A DNA stretch of 64,000 nucleotides from Acanthochlamys bracteata (GCA_019914995.1 CM034136.1:1813270-1877269), one strand, 5' to 3'; counted from the first letter of the stretch, positions 1 through 13,853 are shown. The notes: generated by a model not told the origin, from the sequence alone. Program-made: numbers and translations.

Positions 1-3000
1 TAGTTTGTAGAAAATTATGCTCATTACAGTCTAGCTTGTCTCTGTTCAGAAAGTTTGTTCATAGAAAAATTGCATTAAATTTTTTAGCTATCAACTTAAT
101 TCACTCATTTTCTTTTGAGTTGGTTATGTAGATTTGGTTAGCAATTTATTTATCATATTTAGATATATTATAGAAACTTAACCATATTTTAATAGAAAAA
201 TATAATGAATGAATAATAAATAAATTTAACAAAAATTCAAATATTTTTTGTTTTTATAAATCTAAATAATTATTAAATTAATTTAGTTTTGGATTAATTT
301 AAATATAAAACTTTTAAACTTATTATTTTAATTATTTTACTAATTAAAATTAATTGAAATTAACACTAATATGAAAATGATAAGTTGTTATAACAAAACT
401 AATACGTGCTAACTTTTTAGAATTTTTTATAACTAAATTGAAAACTATATTTATAAAACCATATGTATTAATAAAATAACTCAAACAAAATTATAAACAC
501 GAATGAGAGAAAGTTTGAATGCAGCGAAGGAGAACAAAAAAATTAATTACTATATTAAGAAACCATAAATAAGAAAACACAGAAAAATTAAATTTGTTTC
601 CTACGGGCACCCAGATTATAGTTAACTATTATTTAGTAGATACGTGAACATACTTTTAAAAAAAATTTTCTGAATAAAAATATTTTTATTATTTTTCAAA
701 TTTATCACAAAAATTAATAATAAGATATTTTAACAGTAAATTTTTTTATATTTTTCAAAATTTTAAATAAGTATAAAATATTATAAAAGAATTTTAAAAT
801 TCTAAAATTAGAAGTTAGAATTATCAAATATAAAATTAAAACTAAATATATCCTTTTAAAGAAAAATTGAAAACTGCTTTCCTTTTCTCACTTTAATAAC
901 TCGCTGCCAAATACACATGCCGGTAAAGAAATGCTTCGCTTTGAACCTCCACCGCTATTTATAGTCCAAACGACATATCCGGAGAGGACCGAATTGAATT
1001 TTCGCTCAGGAGTCGGACAATGTTAGTCGGAGTGCTGATGGAAGTTAGGTAGTCAAATTGTTATCTGCTGGTTAAGTAGGGCCTACTGATGAGAAGAAAC
1101 GGAGAAAGTTTTAATAGATATTTTTTATATTTTTGTTCTGGTTGGTAAGGTTTGTGAGTGAACAAAGAGTGGCTATTTATTTTATCTTATTGTATTTTAT
1201 TTTCGTTGCTTTTGTTGATTAGACTTTGTGGACTTTGGTATCAGATGGAGATGTTTGATACTTTATAAATTTAACTTTTGCAATTATTTTTAAAATAATA
1301 AAATTAAAATGAAGATAAACTTTGGAGGGGTTTGGAGTTAGATGGAGATGTATGATTTATAAACAATTTTTTTTGTAATATTAAAAAAAATTTCAAAAAA
1401 ATTAAAATGAAGATAAAAAAGCATCCTAACCTAAACCCTAAACGACCACTTGATCAAATATGTCAATTAAAAAAAACGGTTGTGCTCTGTTTGAACAAGT
1501 CTCAAGTAACTGTATAAAAATAATGAACTAGTTTAAGTCAACTGTATAATCTCCAGCAGAATCCAGCTCAAAAATACACAACTCCCTTTTTTTCTTTTTT
1601 TTTTTTCAAGTATATTAGGTTGACACCTAACTGAGACCATCAAATTGAAAATGGAGTTCTTTTGCAGTTTGGTTAGATGACAAATTAAAAATAAAGTACT
1701 TTTATTTTGCAAAAAAATATTATTTACAATCTTACTCTGAATCATCTTTAAAATATATTTGTTTATATAAAATAATTTTTTTAAAGTATCTGAAAATAGT
1801 ATTTATGATAAAGTAAATTATAAATTTGATTTTAAGAGTGGAGTAGTGGGGAAGGTAAGCAAAGTACAAGAAAGAGAAACCATTAAAGTTGGTTGGTGTT
1901 GGGAGCAATAATAGAATGAAGTGGACAGGGTCAGACCAGTTTGTGTCGACGTTGCGAGTCCACGTCAGCAATATAATGAGTTGAGTTGGTTGGTGAAGTC
2001 CAAATTAAATCATCTCCCGGTCCATATGATGTTTGTCCGCCGACGAGCCGTGAATATGAATTCAATCACCTGGTCAGACAAAAAACACAGAACAGAATCC
2101 TGCACTTCACAAAATTCGGATAATTTAATGAACTCCGGTGGCGTTTGAAAGTACTTATGAAATAGAATTTTTCTGAAATAAAAATTATTTTTATTTTTTT
2201 AAAAAATAAGTTCTATTTTTTTACTTTAAAAAATAAATAAATATATATAATAAAAAGATCTCACACTATAAAATTTTTCTATATTTTCTAAATTTTTAAA
2301 TAAATTTTTTATATATTTATAAAATATGTATTAAAAAACATAAAATAAAAAAAAATTTAAAAAGTAGCTTTTGAAAAACTAAATCAAATGCGCTCTAGAC
2401 TTTTTCTATTAGTCCAGCGTCTCGCTTTAAAAGCTTCTTAATAATTTTATTACTGAGTACTAAAAAATATATACATATTTATGTATAAAAATGATAATTT
2501 TTAAATAATTAGTTAATTTTATTTGAAATAAAAATTTATCTAACACATACAAAATATTAATATTTTAACTTATTTTTAGATAATATTATAATATCTTTTA
2601 TTTGTTATTGTAATAATTGACATATTTGAGATAAATATTTGAAAAAGCATACAGAATTTGATAGAAAAAATATACTAATATGCAATAAAATTATAATATT
2701 ATTTAATGTAAATTAATAGGTTAATATTTCTTTCAAAACCATAACAAATTATTGACAAATTACTTATTACTCTTCTCAAATAATTTCTAAACTTTAAAAA
2801 AAATCGGAACGAATTATTATCGTAAGTTTTCTTCGCTAATTTATATTAAAATTTACAAATCTTGTGACTAAAAACTACAAGTAATTGTTGATAATGTTCA
2901 TCTACGTGTAGCACTTTTAGAGGTTGATATTTTATGTGTGCTGTGAGGGTAGGTGATGATTGAAGATTGAGAAGTAGGTGGTGATGGTTGTTGGGGTTTG

Positions 3001-3016
3001 ATTTTGGTCCTACGCG
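1..3016. other. AT-rich intergenic DNA
   Basis: This stretch has long A/T runs and no reading frame with recognisable protein similarity. The short open frames at about 1.5-2.15 kb are low-complexity or lack any family signature. A MITE-like block lies at 2139-2394 and is listed separately. A somewhat GC-richer patch at about 890-1080 could be promoter or decayed gene sequence, but nothing in it can be named. Confidence 0.6.
2139..2394. repeat. Small MITE-like element, GCGTTTG-ended family
   Basis: The block starts with GGCGTTTGAAAG and ends with CTAAATCAAATGCGCTC, so the ends are imperfect inverted copies of each other. The interior is A/T runs with motifs such as AATAAGTTCTATTTTTT. Blocks with the same GCGTTTG-type ends and similar interior occur at 26238-26479 and 46456-46698, which supports a dispersed non-autonomous DNA-transposon family. 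No clean target duplication is visible here. Confidence 0.45.
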
Positions 3017-3199
3017 ATGGCTTCCCAAGTTGCGGATCAAATCAACATCGTTCGTGATTTCATGTCATTGTTATTTGATACAACAAAGCAAAGCTTTGAA
3101 CTAAACATTATCGTGGCTCTTTTGGACTCTTATGTGGAGTGTGGAAAGAAAACTTTGACAAAATCTGGATACAGAGGTGATACTTGGGAACGTTTTTAA
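3017..3199 (+). CDS. Possible small ORF or orphan exon, unknown
   Basis: A 60-codon frame opens at an ATG and reads MASQVADQINIV..., followed by a hydrophobic-amphipathic stretch and then VECGKKTLTKSGY. Its composition looks more protein-like than the surrounding AT-rich DNA, and a possible splice donor (AGAG/GTGATA) lies near its end. I do not recognise the family, and no continuation exon is visible in the next 1.3 kb. It may be an exon relic or chance. Confidence 0.18.
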   Translation: MASQVADQINIVRDFMSLLFDTTKQSFELNIIVALLDSYVECGKKTLTKSGYRGDTWERF

Positions 3200-4505
3200 C
3201 TCCTTTATAGTTCAATTTTATATTTTATATTTTTTAATACAATTTTTAGGATATTTTATAAAATTGTTTTAAATGTTAAGAAGTATAAAAAAAATTTATA
3301 TAGTAAGATCATATTACTAAATTATTTAGATAAAAAAATAAAACTTATTTTTAAAAACTTTTTAAAGTACTATTCGTTTTAAAAAACTCATTTTTTATAC
3401 CCAAATATTCGTATAGAGAAAAATAACCATCTAAAAGATATTTTGAGAAACATATAAAAAATATATTAATATAAAAATTAAAACATAAATATATATTATA
3501 GGATCTGATCTTCACAAAAAAATTGACAAACTTTTTAAGAGTTATCATCTCCTATTTATAAGCACATATTTATTCTAGTACTCAGTTAATGTATGACTAT
3601 TTAAAAATGTTGACTGTTAAGTCCAACAGGTCAGAATCTACTTGGCCCAATTTAACACGAGTTGATAGTTAACCTTTAAATTAGCTAGCCCGTTTTTTAT
3701 TTGGACACCATTCCAGACTCCTACGACTAATCCAGCCATAGTCCACTAAACTAATTCGTCTCTCACTCGAATCCATTAAATTTTACACGCTACTAATGCG
3801 AACCTAGCGTAACTTGAAGTCTCAATATACACAAATATTATTGTTGAAATATTAATTAATAACTTCTGTTATGGTTTCAAAACTTATAAAAAAATCATAA
3901 ATTTGAATTTTAATATTTGTAATAATAACAGAAAAAAATATTAAAATATTCAATAATAATAACTATGTGTTTCAACAATAACTATAAACTATCATTCAAC
4001 TTTGATATTTCATTTCAGAGCTATCACTGTAATGTCGCATATTCTCAAATCTATCATAAGTCCTATTTCATATTTACCAATTTTTCTTAACATATCATTG
4101 TGCTTGAATGACATCTTAATCATATTAGCAGGCCTGGATTACTGTTAAGCCTTTTAATTTATTGTCTTGATATTGTCTTTTTGCATCCAAAAATAAACTT
4201 TTATGATCACAAAATTATTTTCGATGACTTTCTATAGATTTTATAATAAGTTATTCTATATAACTAATTTTTAAAAACTAACTTTACTAAAAACTTAATT
4301 TTTCTAAAGACAACACTAATCAATATAATCAAACCCAACCTAGACACCGATTTAAAAGACTACCGGAAGTCACCAATTTATTGGGTGGATCATCGGAGTC
4401 AACTCACTCAGCAAATTGGGTTTGTGAAATACATTGTATCAATTATTCAAACGTTTTTAAAACAAAGTATTTTCTACATACTTTGATATTATATATAAAT
4501 AAATA
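3200..4505. other. AT-rich intergenic DNA
   Basis: No gene is visible. The segment 3230-3550 is A/T-rich, with alternating A and T runs like the MITE-like blocks elsewhere in the window. Around 3600-3840 and 4320-4430 there is more balanced sequence that I cannot assign. Confidence 0.5.
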
Positions 4506-5247
4506 CTATATCAAATATTGAGCAAGTTTCATTTTATGTATGATTGCTACAGCGAGTTCATCATAAAGCTCCTTCCATGCTTCTTTCATCTCAGGGTCTC
4601 CACAATGTCCACGTATCAGGAACTGCTTCCTTAAAATGGTCTTCAAGAGTGCATACCTTACAACCTGCACCTAGAAAACAATCATGTAATGACAAAACAT
4701 TTGTAATGAGAAAACGTTTGTAGTGTGTTGCACCTAGCTTCTCCAAAGCCGCCTCCTTTACTGTAACTTTATTGGAACACCTGAATCATGTTGGAAAAGA
4801 AAGATACTTTTTTGCAGAAGAATATTTCTCAAAAATCCTATATTTGAAAAATGAAAATTCACAAAGATATAATTTTAGTCAAGATGCATTACATTGTCAG
4901 CGCATTATGAGCCATAAACAGCGCTATGAGTCAGTAGCAATTAAGTGCTGCTCCAAGACCAGATCGTTGTCTCCAGCGAAGAATAGGGAATCTGCAGGTC
5001 ATGCATAGTCCATGTTAGAAAATGTACATTTGAAAGCAAATGTAAATAGTGATCAGACAGCTCTATTAATCGTTGGATGTCCATACAAGAAGGGGTACCA
5101 GTAGGTGTTAACACTGCACTTTTTTGTTGATTTGTGTCAATACTACTACAGGACAAGCAAACGCTTCGCTAGAATATACGCACATCTTCAGTTTGTACCA
5201 AACTGCCTCATGTGTTCCCTCGAACATCGCACAGCGGTCCAGCAAAT
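4506..5247 (-). pseudogene. Decayed multi-exon gene relic, family not identified
   Basis: On the minus strand a piece after an acceptor-like ATCTTAG (exon start near 5247) reads LLDRCAMFEGTHEAVWYKLK and continues to a run of V and I. A second piece at about 4941-5156 reads in another frame (STGTP-like, then RLIELSDHYLHLLSNVHFL). Further pieces at about 4730-4765 (VKEAALEKL) and 4506-4660 (VCTLEDHFKEAVPDTWTLW, then after a frame change CGDPEMKEAWKELYDELA) end in TAG at 4508-4506. Frames shift between pieces and stops intervene, so no continuous protein can be made. The composition is clearly protein-like, but I cannot name the family. It lies tail-side of CCT6 on the same strand. Confidence 0.4.
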
Positions 5248-5339
5248 CTAAGATGAGTTTAATGCATAATTTTAGAAACGGCCAGACCGGTCCATTCGAT
5301 GTAACATGGTGTATTTTTTTTCACCCTTACAATTAATTA

Positions 5340-6218
5340 TTTCATAAAATTATTTTCAGTTCAACTTTAGCTACAGAAAAAACCCAAAATATTATTTCTA
5401 ACTTGCTTCTTTTTATAAAAAAATAAAAATAAAAATTACTTTCAACAATATAGTTTACAATAAGTCACCTTTTAATAAAGTCATTTTTCAGTAACTTACA
5501 AAAACATACTCGTTTAAAGAGTGTTTAATTTCGACCATAATTCACTTTCTTCTGCCAAAACATAAATCCAATAAATTTCTGTATTTATTTTACACTTAAA
5601 AACTTATTGAAATTATTTTCAATCACTTTTTTTCACATAAACACGCTCACTTTCAACAACCAATTTTCAATAAATCACTTCCTTAATAACTCACTTTAAA
5701 AAAATAAATATATTTATTTGTGGAAAAAATTAAACATTAAAATAAATTCCAGTGTTAAATAAACGCAAAAATTCATCGGAACTCTTTAACGAAAAAATAA
5801 ATTCTGATGGAAAATAAACACCCCTTAAAAGAAAAAGCTAACTCCATATAACTAGCAAATAACCACACGAACATAGAACAAACCCAGGCTACAAAAATCC
5901 TAAAAATGCAGCACTCATACGCTTCAACAGCTAAACATAATGCTTTAATGAGTCAGAGATGAGTCTGCAAAATTTTACAAGAAAAAAGTAGTAACTAGTC
6001 AATCTCCTAAGAACTACACTGGGATGCAAGCCCATGAAAATGCAAATTTCGACAAGCCCGCCTGTTACAACAGCAAACTATTGAGACCCAAGTATGTAGA
6101 AACCATTTGCTGCTCAATTTTTTCAGAAAAACGCCTAACAAAATTTCCCCAAATCTCCAATCCGTCAATAGTAAAGACTTCACAAACAGTATGGGAAGCC
6201 ACATGATATATCATCATA
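5340..6218. other. CCT6 downstream region, AT-rich
   Basis: The part nearest 6218 should contain the 3' UTR and poly(A) site of the minus-strand CCT6 gene. The block 5520-5824 begins GAGTGTTTAATTTCG and ends AAAATAAACACCCC, an imperfect inverted pair that suggests another small MITE-like element. No other gene is visible. Confidence 0.45.
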
Positions 6219-9200
6219 TTAAGTAGGTTTCCGCATGTTACGACCAGCACGGATCACTTCATCCACCAACAGCAGTTGAGAGGCAATAACAGGACTGCAA
6301 AAATGATAACAGCACAAGGTGAATACAGGAGGGAATGTTGGAGGATAAAATCATTTCAGTGAACAAATTTATTGTAACACTTACCCAGAATTTATGATCT
6401 GCCTTTTCACTGAGTAATTGTCATATATTCCCTCCATCTCAGGACTGAGTGGTTCTCCGGTGTGGTGGTTCAATCCAACAACATTACCCTTGTCATGTTC
6501 AGCCTATGGAGCATCAAAGGCAACATGCAAATAAGCATTGCAGCTTCGAGAGGACACAAAATCATTATAAGTACGAAATAGTTTACCTTAAGAGCAATAA
6601 TTACGTCCTGTGTGTCCAGTCCAGAATTTTCAGCTAATGTTTTTGGCACAACAAGAAGCGCATCCGCAAATGCTTCTACTCCAAGCTGGGCACGCTGTTA
6701 AAGAAAGGACAGGTCACCAACTAGGATGTAGACCCTCAGAAAAACCAACAAATGATTATGTAACTAAATTAGAACTTTACCCCTTGAACGGTTTTCTTCA
6801 CATTGTTGATTAAATGCTGCCTAGCAGAAACCTCAAAAGCACCAGCCCCCTAGTATGAGAAAACCAAGACTTAGAGGCAGCAAATGCATTATAACACCAT
6901 GGTAAACATTTTAGAATTTTCAATAACGAACTCAAATTTAAGAGGAAATTTTGATAGAACTCTTTAACAGTAGAAACAAAAAAGACACTACCTTAGTATC
7001 AAACAAGCGAATAAAGTAACAACTACCCATAGAAGATATTTGACAACACCTTTCGCAATGAAGTGATCAAATAAGAAATACATTGGCTTGTTAATAAAGT
7101 AATTACCAGCACAACAGCCTCATCCTCAAGAGTGTTTTTCACTGATCTTAAACCATCACGTGTTGCATCCTTGATTTGAGCAATCGTATGATCATTTGGA
7201 CCTGTTCCAATGGTGCAGCCACTGAGTTCTCTTTGGATGTCAAAAAAATGTAATTCGTAAGACTAACATTCCTAAAGAACAGAGACCTTTTATCAAGATA
7301 GTACAAGAGTGAGGGTTCTTAACATTCTCCACAAAGGTATACTTCTCTTCCCCTAGGACATGCTCATAAACAAGTCCAGCCCATCCAAGACAGCCGGGAG
7401 TCAAGTCATCGACTGAGTTTACAGCCTCTCCACCACAAGCTAAAACTAGCCTTTCCATGTTTCTTCTCTTTGCTCTTCGAAGTGCAACAATCTGTATATC
7501 AGAGAGTGAAACTTGAAATATATATCAGAAAGCTCAGTACCATTAACACCAAGTGTAAAGACTCACTTTAGACTTGTTTAATAGTAAAGAAAGTTCTGCA
7601 TTATCAAAAGCACTTTCCATGACACCAGTAAAAGATTGACAATTAAGGAAAAATACACAAAGCCCCACTAATTGCAAAAGCACAGAGCAAACGAAGTTCA
7701 GAAGGAGACCGGTTATAACAGGGTCTAGTAAGCTGGACAATGTAAAAACACTAAAGACTTGCACATAGAACCATTCTGTTCTTTCACTATTAAATAGTTA
7801 TTTCAGTTTCTTAGTTATTACAATCTCCACGATTTAGCGAATATTGCAGGCCTGATTGAGATCATAACAACACCCATGCCAGTAGTGAGTCTTATGTGAC
7901 TTCCGCATGTGTATTTTCTATCAATTAGCTTCTTAATCTCCATCTCCAGTGGTATATGTTATTAGATTTCCTGGATGCATTATTCAAGAAATACTTATAA
8001 TGAGATTGTCCTTGGAAGAACCCATTAAGCTGCTATGCAATCTCTAACAAGTATTTCATCATATGCTTTTTACAGAAGGCACATTTTCAGATATAACTAC
8101 AAACATGCAACTCCAAAGTTGGAAAATAACTTCAATTATAGTAGACTGGCAAGAAAGCATAATGAGTCTATTGACCCTTCTGGGTCACATGAGAGTGACC
8201 AATTTGACCCAACTCCAATGTGAAGCGATCCACAAGTTACCTAATGGAATCAGGTCGCCTGTGTCCATTGGTTGAATTACATTTTGCGACCTCTAGCATG
8301 AAGCTTTTATGCAAGAAGAGGCAACATAATTTGATTAAAAGATTATTCAAAAAAATTACTATTCCTTGCTCTAGCAAACAATCCAAACCTGGCACTATAA
8401 ATATATACAAAAATGACTAACCCCTGCTCTTGCTAGAAGGTCCAATGAAGGCGGGTCAATGCCCTTTTGATTGATCACCACAAAGTTGCTGTCACTTCCA
8501 GAGCAAACCTGCACAGATCAGGCGGACTATATTTGCAATGAAAAATCATAGATTAATGAATTAAAAAAAACTTATATAGTGTATGCACCTTATTTTTCAG
8601 TTCAATAATTTTCTTCACTTTCTCATCAACAGAACGCCTTTCAGCAGCAACCATCTTTTCTCTTTGTTCCGCATTTGAATAGAAAAACCCTGCATTTATC
8701 TCACTGCAAAAGAATGATTTACAGTAATTATGGCTCATCCATGAGTACACTTTTTTATCAACTCTTACCATTTGCAATAAAGCCAAGCTAAACAAATCTA
8801 CATGACTATGTAGAAATGTAGATGCAATAGATTAACTACTAATCCCTTTCCACCATTTGACACTAAAACCCTACGTTACCTTTACAGCGATAACCTAATT
8901 GTACCAACACTTTAGGTATCTGAAGCATCCGTCCCTGGAGTCATCAGTAATGCACACAACACTTGCTGTTGCTTAATCTCCAATACAATACTTACTGCTC
9001 AATTGTATTTCCTTAGTGTGTCAACGTTACCACTCATCTGAAGCCATTATGAACGATCATTTTGTTTGAATGTTGATGATTACAGTCACTCAACATTCTA
9101 ACATAACTTATGAATATAAATTTGATATACCTAAATGTCATATGAATGTTGATACTAAGAGCACAAATGTATTACAAAGGTGTTCATATCACAAACACAA

Positions 9201-12200
9201 GAAAAGTAAAAAGAATTACTTTCAGGCTCTGTTTGACTAGGCTCAATCACTCCAAACCCTCAAGCTAACTATTAATAAACAACTTACAGACTTGCAATAT
9301 GAATATGCACACGCCACTCCATAGTCCTAAGGTTCTTCCACAAATGGCAGAGAATATTTGAACTTAAGGGATATAACTACCAGTTTGCAAGGACTTGTAC
9401 ACTTCTGTTGTTTAGAGCATTGATAGTAAGGTGACTGTCGAAGAAAATGACTACCAAAATACCTCCCACCACTTCCTGCTTAATTTCTTGCGAGGCTAGT
9501 AATCCAACAGGATTAGACAGACTAACACAAAGCAACAACAGAAGAAGCCAGATAAGAAACTGCTCTGATCCTTTGTCAAATTCAAAACAAAAGAGAGTGA
9601 CTATGCAAAGCTCAGACGAAATCAGATAAGTTTAATAACCCGAAAATGAACTATGACTCGAAAAGAAGAGATTGTTAGACATATGTACCTTTTCTCATAT
9701 TCCAAAGACACGTTGCATGTTAGAATGTAGCAGTTCTCAACCCTCTTCTTCATATCTGGATGCCTTGAGCCATGATCAAGAACCAGACCCTCAACCTAGA
9801 AAGAATAGCAAAATAGCCAAACGTCATCAACAATAGATAGATAATAGGTCATGCTAGGAACCACAAGGGCACCATTTATAGACAGACTATATTAGTACTA
9901 TAGCAAAATAGCCAAATGTCATCAACAATAAATAGATAATAGGTCATGCTAGGAACCACAAGAGCACCATCTATACACAGACTATATTAGTACTCAAACA
10001 GAATAAGCACTTAACAAGCAGATGTGCAGTTCCTATAAAGTTCAATATAACATGTTCCTCCCTAGAAAAGGGTGTTTCTCAAAAGTTCTCCAATATACTA
10101 CACGAACAAGAATCAATAATTAACACTGGCATCCCATAGTTTGAACTATATGTTTTCTTTAGAAAAGAACCTGAAATACTGCATAATTAACACAACACAT
10201 CTAACTGAAAAACACCAAAAAAAGAGCAGAATGTAAATCGAATTTATGAGTCTCAAGCAGTAATCAAGTGCAAATCTACAATAATATCCCAAAGGAGATC
10301 CGGTGTCAAACCATTGTCTTTTAAACACTCCTAGTGGCATAGTGGAAAAGTGAGTAAAAGGTTAGATCTGCATAGTGTTGTAAGCCTACCAAGCGAGTAT
10401 CCACGTCAAACTTATGCCGCATGTGCATGATCTCCACCATAAATAGATCAATAGGTTCCTCAGGTTTGCGGATACAAAGCACCTGTGCATGTTTTAAGTC
10501 AATTTTTTAGTAAAATAAATAAATAAATACAGCAATAACCAAACAGTTAAGAAAAGTTGATCAAAGTACAACCAAGTTAGGATGTGGTTCTGGAACACAT
10601 TTAAATAGCCTAAAGTGCTAAAGTCTTGATAAGTTGATATGACTTCTGCAAGTATTGGTGTCTTTGGGTACAAACGATGTCCCATATACTGTAGTAAACT
10701 AGAAACAATGAAAACTGACATCAAAGCAATGGTGTTCAATACACAGACGCAAGTGTTCGATTTCCATGCTACACCCTATTACATTAGTTTCAACTTTTAA
10801 GACGCTAAAGCCAAGATCCATGTATAAGTTCTACGGGTGGTATTTCAAAATACAAGCTTAAAGTAGGAAAGTTGGAATTGTACTTTGACTGAAAACACTA
10901 ACACCAAGGAGTAGTATTTCAAAATACACCCTAATATGTCCTTGAAACCCATGGTATCAGTTTACCAAGGATATGGTTACCAAGTTATGAAACAGGCCCT
11001 ACGCTGGAAATACACTTTGAATACATCAAAATTACAATTTTTTTAAGAGCATTCCCAATGTCCGCAAAAGGAGAGTGGAAAAAACTTCATATTGACTATA
11101 GTCACATGTTAAGCGCCATTTCAATCTTCTAATTCATTCTATGTTGGAACAATATTCCCTTGATTAATTGAAACTGAGCAGGCCTCTGCTAGAGTAAATC
11201 ATGTTGCTAAATTAAAATTTATTAAAAAAATTATTTCATCAATACAACAAACATATTGAACCAATGTTTAGCATCATCATAAAAGGCAAGCAATATCTAC
11301 GTTTATTTCAATGGCAAGGATGGCACTGCACAATTGACAGGTTTTTCAGGCCCATGCCTGAAAAATTCCTTGAAATTTGAAAAGCTATGTTCTATGTTAA
11401 AGTTAACCAAAAAATAATAGCTGCTAGTTGTCTGCTTGGACCTTTATACATGAATGTTTTTCAAATTAAATAATATCTAAATTTATATGAAAGTTAGTAA
11501 AAGAAAATATTAGCTTTACTGTTAGTTTGTCTGCTTGGACCTTTCTTTGAAGCTAATTTCAAATAGAGTAAGGGCTGCTTCTAACTTCTTCAAGCTAACT
11601 ACGACAAGCCAAAACATTAACTTGATAAACAGAAACTTATCATGCCAATTAATACCTCTTAACAAAAAGAAGTAAAATATCAAACTGGAAATTTACAATG
11701 TGACGATTCAATATTGTACCACCTTTTGCTTACAACACTAAATCCATATGTTCCTCCTTTCAAATTAAGATGGCGGTAAAGAAAGGTTACACCACCAAAA
11801 GGAACTGACAAGGCGAACTACATATCAGGGTCGTCATGGAAATGCCATAATGGTTGCTTCACACATAATCTAGCCGTGTTTTTACAAATACTAAGCTATT
11901 AACGGAGTTTAACTCAAACCAGTCAATTCCATATTCAATATGCGATCTTGTCCAACTCTTACGCTCTGCCTTTAAAGTAAACAGCCAAACTTCGGATACA
12001 TAAACAACAACAGTTAAGCTTCAAAGTAAGGCAATGTGCCATTCAATGTGAATACTTTCAGCTACATTCCATTAGTACTTCCATTGACTGATGGAACCAA
12101 GCAAAGAAGAAAAAAGGTATTATGGATGAAAAAATAATAATACTTGTCAACCCAAAATAGCAAATATCGCAAAAGAGCAATTATTTACTTGTACATCCAG

Positions 12201-13673
12201 CAGTCCTATACAAAAGATTCTTTCTAAATTAGGAAATAATAAGCTGCAGCTCCAAGAAAGAGATATACATTACAAGTATTAGGAACCAACAGATTATTTA
12301 CACAAAAGAGGGGGAAAGAAATGATTAGTCAAAGTTCACATACCGCATTGACAACTATATCTGTCAACTGATCTGCCAGTGCTTCATACAGCTAACAAAA
12401 AATTAAAATAATAAAATAAGAGCTCATTAATCAATGTTAGAAATGCTATAGACATTAAATAGAAAGCAAGATAATCAGGCACACCTTTGTCCGAAGTGTT
12501 GTACGGGCAACCATTTTCAAGATTTCCTTATCAGGTTGATCACCCATCACAACAGGCGTCTTAAATTTCTCAAGAAACTCAAGAGTCGCCCTCTTAGCTA
12601 TATCAAAACCATCAACCAATACACGAGGATGCATCCCTATGTCAAATGTCAGATCTTGTTAGATAATGGAATCCACAAATTCAAAGGAGCATTCTACATT
12701 AAATGTTGTAATACCTACACAGAGATAGCCATATCCTAACCAAAGCATCAACTTTCTAAAAAAGACTGTAAAAAGCAAGGGAAGGGGTAGTGTACATATC
12801 AACAGATCGGAGAACAAAAGTACACAACATAGAACTTGTATTCGGTGATTACTTTAGAGGCTTTAGTGAAGATATAATTTGTATATCGGCAATTAGTAAT
12901 TAGTGAAAAACATCACTTGTATATTGTAAAGAAATAATCAGCTAGACGTTAGTCAATAATATGATATCGTTGTCATTCTACAGCACCTAGATATGCAGTC
13001 ACACATCCAAATGCAGAAACACAGCAAGGCAGAATGACAGTTATAGATTTGCATTTAATACAGGTAACGTAAGTCATTAGACAATACAATCACTCATCAC
13101 TCACGCAATTAGCATGCAACAAGGATCTCCAGTCGTCCACCCATTCAAATGCAGTATCAACGAAATTAGAACCGCGATTTGAATATAACAAGTTGTATCA
13201 CCTTCGTCAATGCATCGCTCAGACTGCTTCATAAGCTCGCCAATGAAGAGTACGGTTGATGTTGTCCCATCGCCGCTGGCATCATCCTGCGCGACGGCAG
13301 TGCGAGCGATCATGATAGCAGTTGGGTTCTGAATCTGCATCTCCTTCAACAACGTGTTCCCGTCCTTCGTCAGCTTAATGTCCCCTGCACCTCCAACCAA
13401 CCTAACCCACAAGTCAATCAATCAACCAATCAAAATCCATCGGGAGAAGTTTAAAGATTCCATTGAAACAAAAATACAACAAATCGAAAATGCTACAAAT
13501 TGATTGTAGTTGAAAGAAAAAAACCAAAATAAACTATACATTTTGATTGTTCCTTTAGGACCGAGATTGGTTTTGAGAACATCTTGGAGACCCTTGGCGG
13601 CGTTGATGTTCATGTGCAGCGCCGCTGATTTGTTAAGAACCTCAGCGTTCGGATTCAACACGCGCAGCGACAT
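6219..13673 (-). CDS. CCT6: T-complex protein 1 subunit zeta (CCT6)
   Basis: This is the zeta subunit of the cytosolic TRiC/CCT chaperonin, which folds actin, tubulin and other proteins in an ATP-driven double ring. Fourteen exons with GT/AG borders join in frame: 13540-13673, 13202-13401, 12485-12636, 12344-12391, 10390-10482, 9689-9795, 8589-8703, 8422-8508, 7287-7491, 7107-7201, 6781-6849, 6587-6694, 6385-6503 and 6219-6294. Together they give 1608 nt, or 535 aa plus TAA, the usual plant CCT6 length. The protein starts [20 protein letters not shown] and ends [10 protein letters not shown]. Chaperonin signatures are present: [10 protein letters not shown], the nucleotide-binding GDGTTS and GAGAFE. 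All exons look intact, so the gene is probably functional. A reversed telo-box lies upstream. Intron 4 is the largest (about 1.86 kb). Family assignment is secure; small splice errors are possible. Confidence 0.95.
9806..9994. repeat. 95-bp tandem duplication in a CCT6 intron
   Basis: The sequence starting TAGCAAAATAGCCAA at 9806 is repeated head-to-tail from 9901, with about five mismatches over 95 bp. Both copies end in ATATTAGTACT. It lies in the CCT6 intron between exons 5 and 6 (counting from the start codon) and should be spliced out. The high identity points to a fairly recent duplication. Confidence 0.85.
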
Positions 13674-13843
13674 CTTTGACAAGCAAAACAGAAACTCCAA
13701 AATCGACACTAAAATCGATATAAATTTCAGAGATCGATCAAATAACAAGAAGAACAAGAACAAGAACAAGACGAGAGAGTAGGGGAAATGGTGGTGGGTT
13801 TCTCTAGAGGTTTTGTTCTTTCCTTCTTACCGGGTCGGGATCG

Positions 13844-13853
13844 CTAGGGTTTT
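13844..13853 (-). promoter_or_regulatory. Telo-box (AAACCCTAG) upstream of CCT6
   Basis: On the minus strand the sequence AAAACCCTAG lies about 170 bp upstream of the CCT6 ATG. Telo-boxes of this form are common in promoters of plant translation and housekeeping genes. The position fits a proximal promoter or 5' UTR start, but function here is inferred from the motif alone. Confidence 0.45.
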
